The notes under the pieces: generated by a model | The model's database searches: none | The model's input: the letters and a program-made list of their open reading frames with translations, nothing else | Told to the model about the DNA's origin: nothing | Position numbers and translations under genes: made by a program | Source of the DNA: Cryobacterium suzukii | Lineage (GTDB): Bacteria > Actinomycetota > Actinomycetes > Actinomycetales > Microbacteriaceae | Assembly (NCBI RefSeq): GCF_004403185.1 | Contig: NZ_SOHJ01000011.1 | Span: forward strand, 372,001 to 436,000 | Direction: 5' to 3' | Length of the DNA stretch: 64,000 bases | Shown here: positions 1 through 9,352 of the stretch, piece after piece | Layout of the letters: every line of letters begins with the position of its first letter | How positions within the stretch are numbered: the stretch's first letter is position 1

Positions 1-296
1 AGTTGATCAACCAGCGACCGAAGTTGCGCGCCGGCGAGGGCGCCGAGCTGCGTACTGGCTGCCGTTCCAAGACGAATGAGTCCAGGGCCCAGCGCGTATC
101 GCCGGTTGGCGAGCTGACGGATGTATCCCTTGGCCATCAGTGTGCGCAGCAGTCGATGAATGGTCGGCAATGGCAGGTCGGTGGAGGCCGCGAGCTCGCT
201 CAGCATCACCTCTCCGCCGGCAGCCGTGATCAGCTCCAGAAGTTCAAAAGCCCGTTCCACGGACTGCACACCGCTACCAGCCGCGCGTTCTGCCAT
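1..296 (-). CDS. IclR family transcriptional regulator (partial, cut by window edge)
   Basis: The first 98 codons of an IclR-type regulator are visible. The N-terminus reads MAERAAGSGVQSVERAFELL and carries the winged helix-turn-helix of the family (LSELAASTDLPLPTIHRLLR, then a wing with GYIRQLANRRYALGPGLIRLG). The ligand-binding domain lies outside the window. It is divergent from the glyoxylate operon that starts with hyi at 489. IclR regulators such as AllR commonly control gcl/hyi/glxR operons, so this is the likely local regulator (inference from context). The ATG at 296 is preceded by a purine-rich CTGGAG ribosome binding site. Confidence 0.88.
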   Translation of the reverse strand, partial: MAERAAGSGVQSVERAFELLELITAAGGEVMLSELAASTDLPLPTIHRLLRTLMAKGYIRQLANRRYALGPGLIRLGTAASTQLGALAGAQLRSLVDQ

Positions 297-330
297 CTCC
301 AGGCCTCCAGACCGTGTGTGACAACAAATA

Positions 331-343
331 TCCGCAGTGCGGA
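331..343. promoter_or_regulatory. Palindrome TCCGCAGTGCGGA, probable IclR-type operator
   Basis: A perfect 6-1-6 inverted repeat lies between the divergent IclR gene and the hyi operon, 35 bases upstream of the regulator start codon and 34 bases upstream of the -35 of the hyi promoter. IclR-family operators are commonly short palindromes of this kind. Assignment to this regulator is inferred from position. A second, looser inverted repeat (TTCCAC at 427-432 and GTGGAA at 446-451) lies in the hyi leader. Confidence 0.5.
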
Positions 344-376
344 AAATGTCGCCGGGTTCCCCAGAGTACACAGCGG

Positions 377-405
377 TTGACGCGGGGCCCCACCGACCAT
401 AGTAT
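377..405 (+). promoter_or_regulatory. Promoter of the hyi-gcl operon
   Basis: TTGACG (377-382) and TAGTAT (400-405) are separated by 17 bases, a good match to a housekeeping sigma promoter. Transcription would begin near 412, giving a leader of roughly 77 bases before the hyi ATG at 489. Confidence 0.6.
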
Positions 406-488
406 TTTCGTAGAACAGAAACTAACTTCCACAATGCGAAATAACGTGGAATGAAGCCGCTCATTCATCGACTCGAGCAAGGACGCCC

Positions 489-1277
489 ATGCCGTACACC
501 GTAAATTGCTCCATCCTGCTGACCGAGCTGCCATTGCTCCAGCGCCCGGCCGCGGCCAAGGCCGCCGGATTCGACGCGGTCGAGTTCTGGTGGCCCTTTG
601 CCGCCGCAGTTCCCACCGAAACGCAGATTGCCGACTTTGAGAACTCGATCACGGACGCCGATGTTCGACTGACCGGATTGAACTTTGCCGCCGGAGACAT
701 GCCGGCCGGGGACCGGGGCCTGGTCTCCTGGCCCGCACGTTCCAACGAGTTCCGCGACAACCTGGCGGTCGCGGCCTCCATCGGCGAGCGCCTCGGCTGC
801 ACGTCCTTCAACGCCCTCTACGGAAACCGCATCGACGGCGTCACCGCCGAGGAACAAGACGATCTCGCTATCGAAAACCTTTCCCTCGCCGCGCGATCCG
901 TCGCCCCGATCGGTGGCACCGTGCTGCTGGAGCCAGTGAGCGGGGCACCGAGGTACCCCCTGCGAACGGCGGCCGATGTGCTGGCCGTTATCGACCGGGT
1001 GCGCGCCGAGACCGGCGACACGAACATCAAACTACTCGCCGACTTCTACCACCTCGCCGTCAACGGCGACGACGTCGAGGCCGTGATCGCCGAGCACGCA
1101 CACGAATTCGGCCACATCCAGATTGCCGACGCACCCGGTCGCGGCGAACCGGGAACGGGCACGCTGCCGATTCACGAGTGGCTCGCGCACAGTCACGGGC
1201 TCGGCTACGACGGCGCCATCGGGCTCGAGTACAAGACGGCGGCAGCAAATCCGTTCGCCTGGCTCGAAGCTGTCTAA
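489..1277 (+). CDS. hyi: Hydroxypyruvate isomerase family protein
   Basis: A 262-residue TIM-barrel protein of the xylose isomerase-like/hydroxypyruvate isomerase family, which interconverts hydroxypyruvate and tartronate semialdehyde. The family metal ligands appear as Glu148 (LLEPVSG), Asp185 (LLADFYH), Gln211 (GHIQIAD) and Glu247 (GLEYKTA). The length is typical for Hyi. It is the first gene of an operon with a tartronate semialdehyde reductase and glyoxylate carboligase, which is the classic setting of hyi. Cytoplasmic. An ATG start at 489 follows an AAGGACG ribosome binding site. Confidence 0.9.
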   Translation: MPYTVNCSILLTELPLLQRPAAAKAAGFDAVEFWWPFAAAVPTETQIADFENSITDADVRLTGLNFAAGDMPAGDRGLVSWPARSNEFRDNLAVAASIGERLGCTSFNALYGNRIDGVTAEEQDDLAIENLSLAARSVAPIGGTVLLEPVSGAPRYPLRTAADVLAVIDRVRAETGDTNIKLLADFYHLAVNGDDVEAVIAEHAHEFGHIQIADAPGRGEPGTGTLPIHEWLAHSHGLGYDGAIGLEYKTAAANPFAWLEAV

Positions 1278-1320
1278 CCGACCACGCACATCCGTCACCA
1301 TTGAGAAAAGGACACCGAAA

Positions 1321-2220
1321 ATGAGTAATGTTGCCGTCATCGGCCTGGGAATCATGGGCCTTCCCATGGCGATCAATCTCGTCAAGGCCGGCCACAACGT
1401 CATCGGTTTCAACCGCAGTCCGGCACGGATCGATCAGCTGGTTGCCGCGGGAGGCCGCGGCGCGGCCAACATTGCCGAAGCCGTGCGGGACGCCCACGTC
1501 GTGATCACGATGCTGCCAGACTCGCCCGATGTCGAGGACGTTGTCGGTGGCCCGGACGGCGTCTTCGCCAACACCCCGGCCGGCGCCTCCTGGGTTGACG
1601 CGAGCACCATCCGTCCCGACGTCACCGTTCGCCTCGCCACGGCCGCACGGGAGGCTGGGCTCAAGGCCGTCGACGCCCCCGTCTCCGGCGGCGAGGCCGG
1701 CGCGATCGAGGGCACCTTGTCGATCATGGTCGGCGGGGAGGCCGCCGACGTCGAGGCCGTTCGCGGCGTGCTCGACGCGGTGGGCAGCACCGTCGTACAC
1801 GTCGGTCCGGCCGGGTCCGGCCAGACGGTCAAGGCCGCCAACCAGCTCATCGTCGCCGGCACCATCCAGCTCGTCGCCGAGGCGCTCGTGTTTCTGGAGG
1901 CGCACTCGGTGGATACCGAGGCCGCCATCAAGGTTCTGGCCGGCGGACTGGCCGGCAATCGCATCCTGGACCGCAAAGCCGCCTCCATGGTGGCGCGCCG
2001 CTTCGAACCGGGGTTCCGGGTCGACCTGCATCACAAGGATCTGGGCATTGTCACCGCCGCGGCCCGCGCCGCCGGCGTCTCCATTCCGCTGGGTGCGGTG
2101 GTGGCCCAGCTGATGGGCGCCCTGCGTGCCGAAGGCCACGGTTCGCTCGATCACTCGGCTTTGCTGTTGCTGGTCGAGCAGATGTCCGGCCGTTCGCACG
2201 CCGAAACACCAACTATTTAG
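1321..2220 (+). CDS. glxR: 2-hydroxy-3-oxopropionate (tartronate semialdehyde) reductase
   Basis: A 299-residue beta-hydroxyacid dehydrogenase. It has an N-terminal Rossmann nucleotide site ([14 protein letters not shown], residues 4-17), the substrate motif DAPVSGG (118-124) and the catalytic lysine region [11 protein letters not shown] with Lys171. It reduces tartronate semialdehyde to glycerate with NAD(P)H. An ATG at 1321 follows GAGAAAAGGAC. An in-frame upstream extension that overlaps hyi is not needed, because the Rossmann strand starts at residue 4. It lies 43 bases after hyi and 16 bases before gcl, so the three genes are cotranscribed. garR is the paralogous name in enterobacteria. 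Confidence 0.93.
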   Translation: MSNVAVIGLGIMGLPMAINLVKAGHNVIGFNRSPARIDQLVAAGGRGAANIAEAVRDAHVVITMLPDSPDVEDVVGGPDGVFANTPAGASWVDASTIRPDVTVRLATAAREAGLKAVDAPVSGGEAGAIEGTLSIMVGGEAADVEAVRGVLDAVGSTVVHVGPAGSGQTVKAANQLIVAGTIQLVAEALVFLEAHSVDTEAAIKVLAGGLAGNRILDRKAASMVARRFEPGFRVDLHHKDLGIVTAAARAAGVSIPLGAVVAQLMGALRAEGHGSLDHSALLLLVEQMSGRSHAETPTI

Positions 2221-2236
2221 CTCCAGGGAGAACCAC

Positions 2237-4015
2237 ATGTCTAAAATGCGTGCAGTCGACGTTGCCGTCGCGATCCTCGAGAAGGAGGGAGCTACCCAGA
2301 CCTTCGGCGTGCCGGGCGCCGCCATCAATCCGTTCTACTCGGCCATGCGCGCTCACGGCGGCATCGACCACATCCTGGCCCGCCACGTAGAGGGCGCTTC
2401 ACACATGGCCGAGGGATTCACCCGCACGAAAGCCGGCAACATCGGCGTGTGCATCGGCACCTCCGGACCGGCCGGCACCGACATGATGACCGGGCTCTAC
2501 TCAGCGTGGGCCGACTCCACGGCCATCCTCTGCATCACCGGCCAGGCGCCGGTGAGCAAGCTGCACAAGGAAGACTTCCAGGGCGTCGACATCGCCTCGA
2601 TCGCGGCCCCCGTCACCAAGATGGCCGTCACCGTGCTCGAGGCCGGGCAGGTTCCCGGCGTCTTCCAGAAGGCGTTCTATCTGATGCGCTCCGGCCGCCC
2701 TGGACCGGTGCTGATCGACTTGCCGATCGATGTGCAGCTCACCGAGATCGAGTTCGACATCGACACCTATGAGCCACTGGCGGTGGCCAGGCCCGCGGCA
2801 TCGGTGGCCCAGCTGAAGAAAGCACTCTCCATGCTGCTACTGGCCAAGCGCCCGGTGATTATTGCCGGCGGCGGCGTGATCAACGCGGATGCCTCGGAGC
2901 AGCTGGTGCAGCTCGCCGAGGTGTTAAATATTCCGGTGATTCCCACGCTGATGGGCTGGGGCAGCATTCCCGACGACCACCGGCTCGCGGCCGGCATGGT
3001 GGGACTGATGACCTCGCACCGCTACGGCAACGCGACCATGCTCGAATCGGATTTCGTACTCGGCATCGGCAACCGCTGGGCCAACCGGCACACGGGCGGC
3101 CTCGACACGTACACGAAGGGCCGTACGTTCATTCATATTGACATCGAGCCCACCCAGATCGGGCGTATCTTCTCGCCCGACTTCGGCATCGTCTCCGATG
3201 CCGGTGCTGCGCTTGCCAGTCTGGTTGAGCTCGCCCGGGAATGCCAGGCCCACGGCGGACTGCCCGATTGGGAGAGCTGGGTCGAGAGCTGCGTGCACCG
3301 CAAGAACACGATGCAGCGCAAGACACACTTCGACAACGTGCCGATCAAGCCGCAGCGCGTGTATGAGGAGATGAATCGGGCCTTCGGCACCGAGACCCGA
3401 TATGTGACCACGATCGGGCTCTCCCAGATTGCCGGGGCCCAGTTTCTGAACGTGTTCCACCCGCGGCACTGGATCAATTGCGGCCAGGCCGGTCCCCTCG
3501 GCTGGACGCTTCCCGCCGCCCTCGGCGTAGCGGTGGCCGATCCGACGAAAACGGTCGTCGGGCTCAGCGGCGACTACGACTTTCAGTTCATGATCGAAGA
3601 GCTCGCGGTGGGGGCCCAATTCCACATTCCGTACCTCCATGTCGTCGTGAACAACTCCTATCTCGGCCTGATCCGGCAGGCGCAGCGCCGGTTCGACATG
3701 GATTATCAGGTGTCGCTCGCGTTCGAGAACATCAACTCGCCCGAGCTCGAGGGCTACGGCGTCGACCACGTCAAGGTGGCCGAGGGCCTCGGCTGTAAGG
3801 CCATCCGGGTGCGCGAAGCCGACGATCTGCAGGCAGCGTTCGCGCAGGCACGGGAGTGGATGGTCGAGTTCCGAGTTCCCGTGGTCGTCGAGGTCATCCT
3901 CGAGCGGGTCACGAATATCTCGATGGCCGCCGCCGAGATCGACGCCGTCACCGAGTTCGAAGCCCTGGCCGAGACAGCGGCCGATGTGCCCACCTCGCTC
4001 TCCTTCAGTGTCTAA
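2237..4015 (+). CDS. gcl: Glyoxylate carboligase (tartronate-semialdehyde synthase)
   Basis: A 592-residue thiamine-diphosphate enzyme that joins two glyoxylates into tartronate semialdehyde and CO2. It closely resembles E. coli Gcl in length and motifs ([39 protein letters not shown]). Val51 replaces the glutamate that activates ThDP in most ThDP enzymes, a known hallmark of Gcl. The ThDP/Mg motif [18 protein letters not shown] lies in the C-terminal third. The ATG at 2237 has a CTCCAGGGAG ribosome binding site. Central enzyme of the operon. Confidence 0.97.
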   Translation: MSKMRAVDVAVAILEKEGATQTFGVPGAAINPFYSAMRAHGGIDHILARHVEGASHMAEGFTRTKAGNIGVCIGTSGPAGTDMMTGLYSAWADSTAILCITGQAPVSKLHKEDFQGVDIASIAAPVTKMAVTVLEAGQVPGVFQKAFYLMRSGRPGPVLIDLPIDVQLTEIEFDIDTYEPLAVARPAASVAQLKKALSMLLLAKRPVIIAGGGVINADASEQLVQLAEVLNIPVIPTLMGWGSIPDDHRLAAGMVGLMTSHRYGNATMLESDFVLGIGNRWANRHTGGLDTYTKGRTFIHIDIEPTQIGRIFSPDFGIVSDAGAALASLVELARECQAHGGLPDWESWVESCVHRKNTMQRKTHFDNVPIKPQRVYEEMNRAFGTETRYVTTIGLSQIAGAQFLNVFHPRHWINCGQAGPLGWTLPAALGVAVADPTKTVVGLSGDYDFQFMIEELAVGAQFHIPYLHVVVNNSYLGLIRQAQRRFDMDYQVSLAFENINSPELEGYGVDHVKVAEGLGCKAIRVREADDLQAAFAQAREWMVEFRVPVVVEVILERVTNISMAAAEIDAVTEFEALAETAADVPTSLSFSV

Positions 4016-4064
4016 CCCGCCTCAATGACCTAGTGCACGTGCAATCCACGAACGAGGGAGTCTT

Positions 4065-6239
4065 GTGAGTACAACAACCGTTAGCGCCGAGGCCGGCAGT
4101 ACCGTGTTCGGTGCGCTCCGCGCGGCCGTGGCCGATCCAGCCCGGGTGAAGACCAGGGCCATCGACCTGTACGCCAACGCGCACGATGCCTCGCACTTTC
4201 TGCTTATCCCGCAGGCGGTCGTGGTGGCCACGGACGCTGCGGAGGTCGGCGCGCTCCTGTGCGCCGCTGCCGCGCAGGGCGTGCACCTCACGTTCCGGTC
4301 GGGAGGCACCAGCCTGAGCGGGCAGGCCATCACCGACGGGGTACTGGTCGATGTGCGTCGCAACTTCAAGAACATCGAGGTACTCGACGACGGCCTCCGG
4401 GTGCGGGTGCAGCCGGGCGCCACTGTGCGGGCCGTGAACACCCGGCTGGCCAAGTACGGCCGTAAGTTCGGGCCAGACCCGGCCAGCGAGTCCGCCGCCA
4501 CCATCGGCGGCGTCGTGGCAAACAATTCCTCCGGAATGGCCTGTGGCACCGTCGATAACACCTACCAGACCCTCGAATCGGTCGTCGTGGTGCTGCCAAG
4601 CGGCACCGTCGTTGACACCGGGGCAGCGGATGCCGACGATCAGCTCCTCAAGCGGGAGCCGGTTTTGTACAACGGCCTGCTTGAACTCGCGCAGCGCACC
4701 CGGAGCAATGCGGCATCCGTCGCCACCATTCGGCAGCAGTTCTCGATGAAGAACACCATGGGTTACGGCGTGAACTCCCTTCTGGACTTCGACCGGCCGA
4801 TCGACATGCTCGCGCATCTGATTGTGGGCAGCGAGGGCACGCTCGGCTTCGTGGCTGAGACGGTTTTTCGTACCGTGCCCAAACTGCCGCACGTGACGAC
4901 GGCGCTGCTCGTGTTTCCCGGGCTCGAGGCCGCCACAGCCGCGCTGCCCGCCCTCGTGGCGACCGGCGCGGCCACCCTCGAACTCATGGACGCGCTCTCG
5001 CTCACTGTGGGGCAGCAGATGCCCGGCGCCCCGGCCATCGTGCTCGACCTCGTTGTTCAGGAGCACGCCGCCCTCCTCGTGGAGTATCACGCCGAGTCGC
5101 CCGAGAAACTGGCGCAGCTGCTGGAGACCGGCATGCAGACCGTCAACACGCTGGGTCTGACCCTGCCGGCCGATTTCACGACCGATGCGGGCATCCGCGG
5201 CCAGCTGTGGTACCTGCGCAAGGGAATCATCCCGGCGGTGGGCGGCACCCGGCCGCAGGGCACGAACGCACTGCTCGAAGACATCGTGGTTCCGGTGCCG
5301 GCGCTCGCCCGCACCTGCATGGAACTCATTTCGCTGTTCGCCAAGTACGAGTATGAGAACTGCATGATTTTCGGTCATGCCAAAGACGGCAACGTGCACT
5401 TCATGCTCACCGACGATTTCGGCAGCCCGACCGGGCTGGAACGGTTCAGCCGGTTCACCGAAGACCTCGTCGACCTCGTGCTCGGCGAGGGCGGTTCGCT
5501 CAAGGCCGAGCACGGCACCGGACGCGTAATGGCACCCTATGTGCAACGGCAATTCGGCGACGAGCTCTATGACGTGATGCGGCGCATCAAGGTATTGTTC
5601 GACCCGGCCGGCCTGCTCAACCCGGGCGTGCTCATCAACGATGACCCGAACGCGCACCTCAAAGACCTCAAGGCCATCCCTGCCGTGGCGAAAGAAGTCG
5701 ACCGCTGCACCGAGTGCGGCTGGTGCGAACCGGTCTGCCCAAGCCGCAACGTGACGCTCACACCTCGGCAGCGCATCGTATCGCTACGTGCAATCGAACA
5801 GGCCCGGCTTGACGGCAATCTCGCCCTGATGGCCGAGCTGGAGAAGGACTACGAGTACGACGCCGTGCAGACCTGCGCCGCCGACGGCATGTGCCAGACA
5901 GCCTGCCCGGTGACGATCAACACCGGCGACCTCATGAAACGCCTGCGCCGGGACGACGCCAACCCGGTCGAGAAGGCAATCTGGAATGTTGCCGCGAAGA
6001 ACTGGGGCACCGTGACCCGGGTTGCTGGCGTGGCTCTGAATGTGGTTCGCACGGTACCCGTCGGCGTCATCCTGGCGCCCAACAAGCTGGCCCGCACCGT
6101 GCTCGGCACAGACGCCGTGCCTCTCTATTCCCCCGAACTGCCCGGTGGCGGCGCCAGCCGCAAACGTGCGGCGGTGACGACTGCGCCTAGGGGGCGCCCG
6201 TCCATCACAGTCGAAGAAAGTGAAACCAGCCATGCGTAA
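4065..6239 (+). CDS. FAD-binding and 4Fe-4S oxidoreductase (glycolate/D-lactate dehydrogenase type)
   Basis: A 724-residue protein. The N-terminal FAD-binding type 4 domain has RSGGTSLSGQAITDG and IGGVVANNSSGMACG. The FAD-linked oxidase C-terminal domain has FGHAKDGNVHF and AEHGTGRVMAPY. A ferredoxin-like segment has CTECGWCEPVC (Cys548-Cys558) and CAADGMCQTACP (Cys604, 610, 614). Relatives oxidise D-lactate or glycolate. The gcl context favours glycolate to glyoxylate (inference). In most actinobacterial homologues a cysteine-rich CCG domain follows in the same chain. Here it is a separate frame starting within the last codons (overlap at 6232-6239). The GTG start at 4065 follows GAGGGAG. 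Confidence 0.87.
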   Translation: MSTTTVSAEAGSTVFGALRAAVADPARVKTRAIDLYANAHDASHFLLIPQAVVVATDAAEVGALLCAAAAQGVHLTFRSGGTSLSGQAITDGVLVDVRRNFKNIEVLDDGLRVRVQPGATVRAVNTRLAKYGRKFGPDPASESAATIGGVVANNSSGMACGTVDNTYQTLESVVVVLPSGTVVDTGAADADDQLLKREPVLYNGLLELAQRTRSNAASVATIRQQFSMKNTMGYGVNSLLDFDRPIDMLAHLIVGSEGTLGFVAETVFRTVPKLPHVTTALLVFPGLEAATAALPALVATGAATLELMDALSLTVGQQMPGAPAIVLDLVVQEHAALLVEYHAESPEKLAQLLETGMQTVNTLGLTLPADFTTDAGIRGQLWYLRKGIIPAVGGTRPQGTNALLEDIVVPVPALARTCMELISLFAKYEYENCMIFGHAKDGNVHFMLTDDFGSPTGLERFSRFTEDLVDLVLGEGGSLKAEHGTGRVMAPYVQRQFGDELYDVMRRIKVLFDPAGLLNPGVLINDDPNAHLKDLKAIPAVAKEVDRCTECGWCEPVCPSRNVTLTPRQRIVSLRAIEQARLDGNLALMAELEKDYEYDAVQTCAADGMCQTACPVTINTGDLMKRLRRDDANPVEKAIWNVAAKNWGTVTRVAGVALNVVRTVPVGVILAPNKLARTVLGTDAVPLYSPELPGGGASRKRAAVTTAPRGRPSITVEESETSHA

Positions 6240-6999
6240 GTCACCGTCTGAAACCACCCGTCAGCGGGCCCTGCCAGCGGATGCGCCGCAGGCCGTCTAT
6301 TTTCCCGCTTGCGTCCAAACAATGTTCGGTCCGGCCACTGATGGAACTTGCGGCGTGCAGGTCGGCTTCGAGCAGTTGTGCGAACGCGCCGGCATCACCC
6401 TCCTCGTTCCGACCGGAATCGACGCGCTGTGCTGCGGCACACCGTGGTCGTCCAAGGGCATGGCCGACGGGCTCGCCACCATGAGCCACAAGACCCTCGC
6501 CGCCCTGCGCGCCGCCACCGGCGAGGGCGAACTGCCCATCATCTGTGATGCCTCCTCCTGCACCGAGGGCCTGCGCCACATCATCGATGGCGACACCAGC
6601 GCGCGGCCCTTGACCGTCATCGACGCGGTCGAGTTCGCAGCCACCCACATCCTGCCGATCCTGTCGGGGTATCAGAAAATCGAGTCTCTCGCGCTGCACC
6701 CCACCTGCTCCTCCACCCGGATGGGCATCAACCCGGCCCTTGACACCATCGCCGACGCCATCGCCGAACATGTGGAGATCCCCGAGAACTGGGGTTGCTG
6801 CGCGTTCGCCGGCGACCGAGGGATGCTCCATCCCGAACTCACCGCATCCGCCACCCGCGCTCAGGCCGCGGACGTCGTCGCCATGGGCGCCACCGCCCAT
6901 GCCTCGTGCAACCGCACCTGCGAACTCGGAATGACGCGCGCCACCGGCAAACCGTATCGCCACGTCCTCGAGATTCTTGAGGAGGTGACGCGACCGTAA
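6232..6999 (+). CDS. Cysteine-rich CCG-domain (heterodisulfide reductase-like) subunit
   Basis: About 255 residues that correspond to the C-terminal third of fused FAD/Fe-S dehydrogenases and to GlcF-type subunits. Two CCG-type modules are visible: VYFPACVQTMFGP with DALCCGTPWSSKG, then LHPTCSSTRMG with NWGCCAFAGDRGM. These motifs ligate an Fe-S cofactor and pass electrons to the quinone pool in relatives. The ATG at 6232 overlaps the stop of the upstream gene (6237-6239) in another frame. A GTG at 6220 is an alternative start four codons earlier. Translational coupling or a recent frameshift split is likely. Last gene of the operon. Confidence 0.82.
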   Translation: MRKSPSETTRQRALPADAPQAVYFPACVQTMFGPATDGTCGVQVGFEQLCERAGITLLVPTGIDALCCGTPWSSKGMADGLATMSHKTLAALRAATGEGELPIICDASSCTEGLRHIIDGDTSARPLTVIDAVEFAATHILPILSGYQKIESLALHPTCSSTRMGINPALDTIADAIAEHVEIPENWGCCAFAGDRGMLHPELTASATRAQAADVVAMGATAHASCNRTCELGMTRATGKPYRHVLEILEEVTRP

Positions 7000-7003
7000 T
7001 GAT

Positions 7004-8713
7004 CTAAGGCTTTAATCCACCCCCGGGCTCAACTGGATGATGCCCTGACAACGGGTCGTGTGGCGGAAGGGTGACCGTGGCCACGTTCTTCACGAGCGGA
7101 TGCAGCTGCTCGCCGCCGTGCACGACGCCCGTCTCCCACCAGAGCTTCAGCCCGTCGGGAGTATCTTCAAGGCTCGCCAGGCAGTTATCAAACCAGGGAC
7201 CCTTGACCCCCTTCCAGCGAAACGGCGGAGAGGCCACCTTGGCCGAGCGGGCCAGCAGAGCGGTCAGCCGCGTGGCCATTCCGTAGGAGAGGACGGCGGA
7301 AAAGGACCGCAGCGCACGGGGTAGTGGGTTGCGGATCGGTGAACAGACGGCCTGCACGATGCGGCTGCCGCTCGATCGCTCGACCTCGGAGACGGTCGAA
7401 TAGTGAACGTCGCCCGACAAGAACGTCACCGTCTGCGGCGCCGTCCCCCGCTGGCCGTCGGCTACCGCCGTGGCCATCCGTGCCAGTTGCAGAAAGCTGC
7501 GCTGGAACGCAGCCCAATGCTCGAGGTCGACCAGCTGCCGTAACCGTTCACCGACTCGCGCCGCAGCTTCTCCCCAGGCGCCTTCCGACACGGCCTCGTC
7601 CCAGGATTCCAGGTGGTGGAGTCCGGGCGGCAGCAGAAACGGGAGCGACGTGCCGATCAAGAGGTGCCGAAACCCGCCCTGCATCCGCTCGTCCAGCCAG
7701 GACGTCTCCTCGTCGTCCAGCAAGGCCCGCCGAGCGGGGTCGAGTTCGCGGGCCGCGCGGGAGTCAACCACGATCAGCCGCACGTCCGTGAAGTCGCGGC
7801 AGAAGCTCCACCGATAGCTGGTTGGCTCCTGATCACACCGCGTTGCAAACGCGTCAAGCACGGAGCTGATGTCGAGTTCAGAATCGCCGTCGTGGGAAGC
7901 GATCCTGCGCCAGATCTCATCGTCGGCTCGTTCGGCGGGTGACATGTTGCCGAGGTGTTGGTACACCCAGTAGGACGCCAACCCTGCCACGATCCTGCCC
8001 TGCCACCACGACGTTGCCTGCATCTTCCGCTTCCAACTCAGCGACGTGTTCCAGTCATCGCGAATGTCGTGGTCATCGAAAATCATCGCGGTCGGCACGG
8101 TCGACAGCAGCCAGCGGTTCGCTTCGTCGGACCAGGCCAGGCTGTACAGGTGCGCGTACTCCTCGAAGTCGGCCAGCTCCTGGCCGGGAGGCTTCGTGAT
8201 GTCACGCCGCGCCTTGATGAACTTCTGCATCTCCTCCGTGGTCAGGTCGGCGTAGACCTGGTCACCGAGAAAGAGAATCAGGTCGGGGCGCGGCACGTCG
8301 TTATCCGGCGAGGCCAGGCGCAGCGCGTAGGCGCGCAGTGCGTCGACGCCATGCGTGCCGTTGCCGTCTTTGTCGTGGCTGACGCTGGTTCGGCAGGAGC
8401 CAAAGGACAGGCGAAGTGGATGCCCCCCTCCCAAAGTCGCGATGACGGCCGCCGGAAAGTCGGAGTCCTCTGCGGGCCAGACCCGCGTTCCATCGATGTC
8501 GACGGTGTACGGCAGGATCACGTTGGGTTGTAGGCCATCAACCTGTACAAGGGCGTAATGGTGTCCATGCACGGCAAAGGTGCGCGCCGCCCACGACCGA
8601 CCAGCGATGCTCACCACAACTTGCGCGGCATCCCGCGTCTCGCACCAGATGCTCGCCGAGACATCGTCGACGTACCGCATCATCGGGCCGAGAATCAAGG
8701 GCGAACTCGTCAT
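7004..8713 (-). CDS. PhoD-like alkaline phosphatase / metallophosphoesterase
   Basis: A 569-residue PhoD-family protein. It has an N-terminal Ig-like segment (residues 1-90) and then the metallophosphatase core with SFGSCRTSVSHD, LFLGDQVYAD, MIFDDHDIRDDWN and FLSGDVHYSTV. These supply the expected Asp, Asn and His metal ligands. No signal peptide or Tat motif is visible, unlike classical secreted PhoD, so a cytoplasmic phosphodiesterase or phosphatase role is likely. It converges on the CCG gene with only 4 bases between stops. Upstream, TACAAC and six bases precede the ATG, a weak leaderless arrangement. Confidence 0.88.
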   Translation of the reverse strand: MTSSPLILGPMMRYVDDVSASIWCETRDAAQVVVSIAGRSWAARTFAVHGHHYALVQVDGLQPNVILPYTVDIDGTRVWPAEDSDFPAAVIATLGGGHPLRLSFGSCRTSVSHDKDGNGTHGVDALRAYALRLASPDNDVPRPDLILFLGDQVYADLTTEEMQKFIKARRDITKPPGQELADFEEYAHLYSLAWSDEANRWLLSTVPTAMIFDDHDIRDDWNTSLSWKRKMQATSWWQGRIVAGLASYWVYQHLGNMSPAERADDEIWRRIASHDGDSELDISSVLDAFATRCDQEPTSYRWSFCRDFTDVRLIVVDSRAARELDPARRALLDDEETSWLDERMQGGFRHLLIGTSLPFLLPPGLHHLESWDEAVSEGAWGEAAARVGERLRQLVDLEHWAAFQRSFLQLARMATAVADGQRGTAPQTVTFLSGDVHYSTVSEVERSSGSRIVQAVCSPIRNPLPRALRSFSAVLSYGMATRLTALLARSAKVASPPFRWKGVKGPWFDNCLASLEDTPDGLKLWWETGVVHGGEQLHPLVKNVATVTLPPHDPLSGHHPVEPGGGLKP

Positions 8714-8773
8714 GAGTCAGTTGTACCGCTCCAAGCGCCGGTCGGCTATACCCTGGCGAAGTCCCGGCCCGTT

Positions 8774-8779
8774 TAGACT
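8774..8779 (+). promoter_or_regulatory. TAGACT -10 element, leaderless start of the 2H phosphoesterase gene
   Basis: TAGACT is followed by exactly six bases and then the ATG at 8786, which places the transcription start on the start codon. No ribosome binding site is present between them. Confidence 0.5.
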
Positions 8780-8785
8780 CGGCGC

Positions 8786-9283
8786 ATGCCCCGCCTCGTT
8801 CTCGTTCTGCCGCTCACACCGCTCGAAACGGGGGACCGCTTCGCCGTCGAGGAGTGGCCGCTGCACATCACCGTGCTCGCCCCCTTTGACACGGATGCTG
8901 CGCCAGACGAGATCGCGCGCGTCACCGCCGCAGCGCTGGACGGGCACGCGGCTCTCACCGTAATTGCCGGGCCGGACGAGCTGTTCGGACGTCGCCACGA
9001 CATTGCCGTGACGGTGATCGACGACAACGTTGCGTTGACGAGCCTGCACGACCGGCTGGTCGAGGCGCTGCGGCCGCTCGCCACCGATCCGCACGAGTGG
9101 GCGTTCGCCGGGCCGGAATTCCGGGCGCACGTCACGGTCAAGCGGCAGGCACGAGTGCAGGCGGGGGACGAGATCAACTTGACCCAGATCGCCCTCGTGG
9201 ATATGGCGCCGAGAACGTCACGGAGCGGCCGCACGGTGCTCGCGACCCTCAACCTGCTCCGGCTGCCCGGCCGACTGCGGTGA
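8786..9283 (+). CDS. 2'-5' RNA ligase / 2H phosphoesterase family protein
   Basis: A 165-residue LigT-like protein with the two characteristic HxT motifs, His27-Ile-Thr29 (PLHITVLAPFD) and His115-Val-Thr117 (RAHVTVKRQ). The length and the approximately 88-residue spacing of the motifs fit the 2H superfamily, which hydrolyses 2',3'-cyclic or 2'-5' phosphodiester bonds in RNA or nucleotides. The true substrate cannot be told from sequence. Stand-alone gene with a probable leaderless transcript. Confidence 0.85.
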   Translation: MPRLVLVLPLTPLETGDRFAVEEWPLHITVLAPFDTDAAPDEIARVTAAALDGHAALTVIAGPDELFGRRHDIAVTVIDDNVALTSLHDRLVEALRPLATDPHEWAFAGPEFRAHVTVKRQARVQAGDEINLTQIALVDMAPRTSRSGRTVLATLNLLRLPGRLR

Positions 9284-9352
9284 CTGCGCCAAATGCGCTG
9301 ACGGTGGACTTTCGGCCTGGCTCGGGGCCGCTCCGGCGGCGAGTACGCTTAA

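Noticed and set aside
1060-2328. A long minus-strand open frame (422 codons) opposite glxR and hyi
   Set aside because: It is the complement of clear genes in GC-rich DNA. Its translation has no recognisable motifs and reads as Gly/Asp/Arg-rich shadow sequence.
4005-5657. Minus-strand frame of 550 codons opposite the FAD/Fe-S gene
   Set aside because: Shadow of a well-supported gene. No family motifs, no start signal, and incompatible with the operon.
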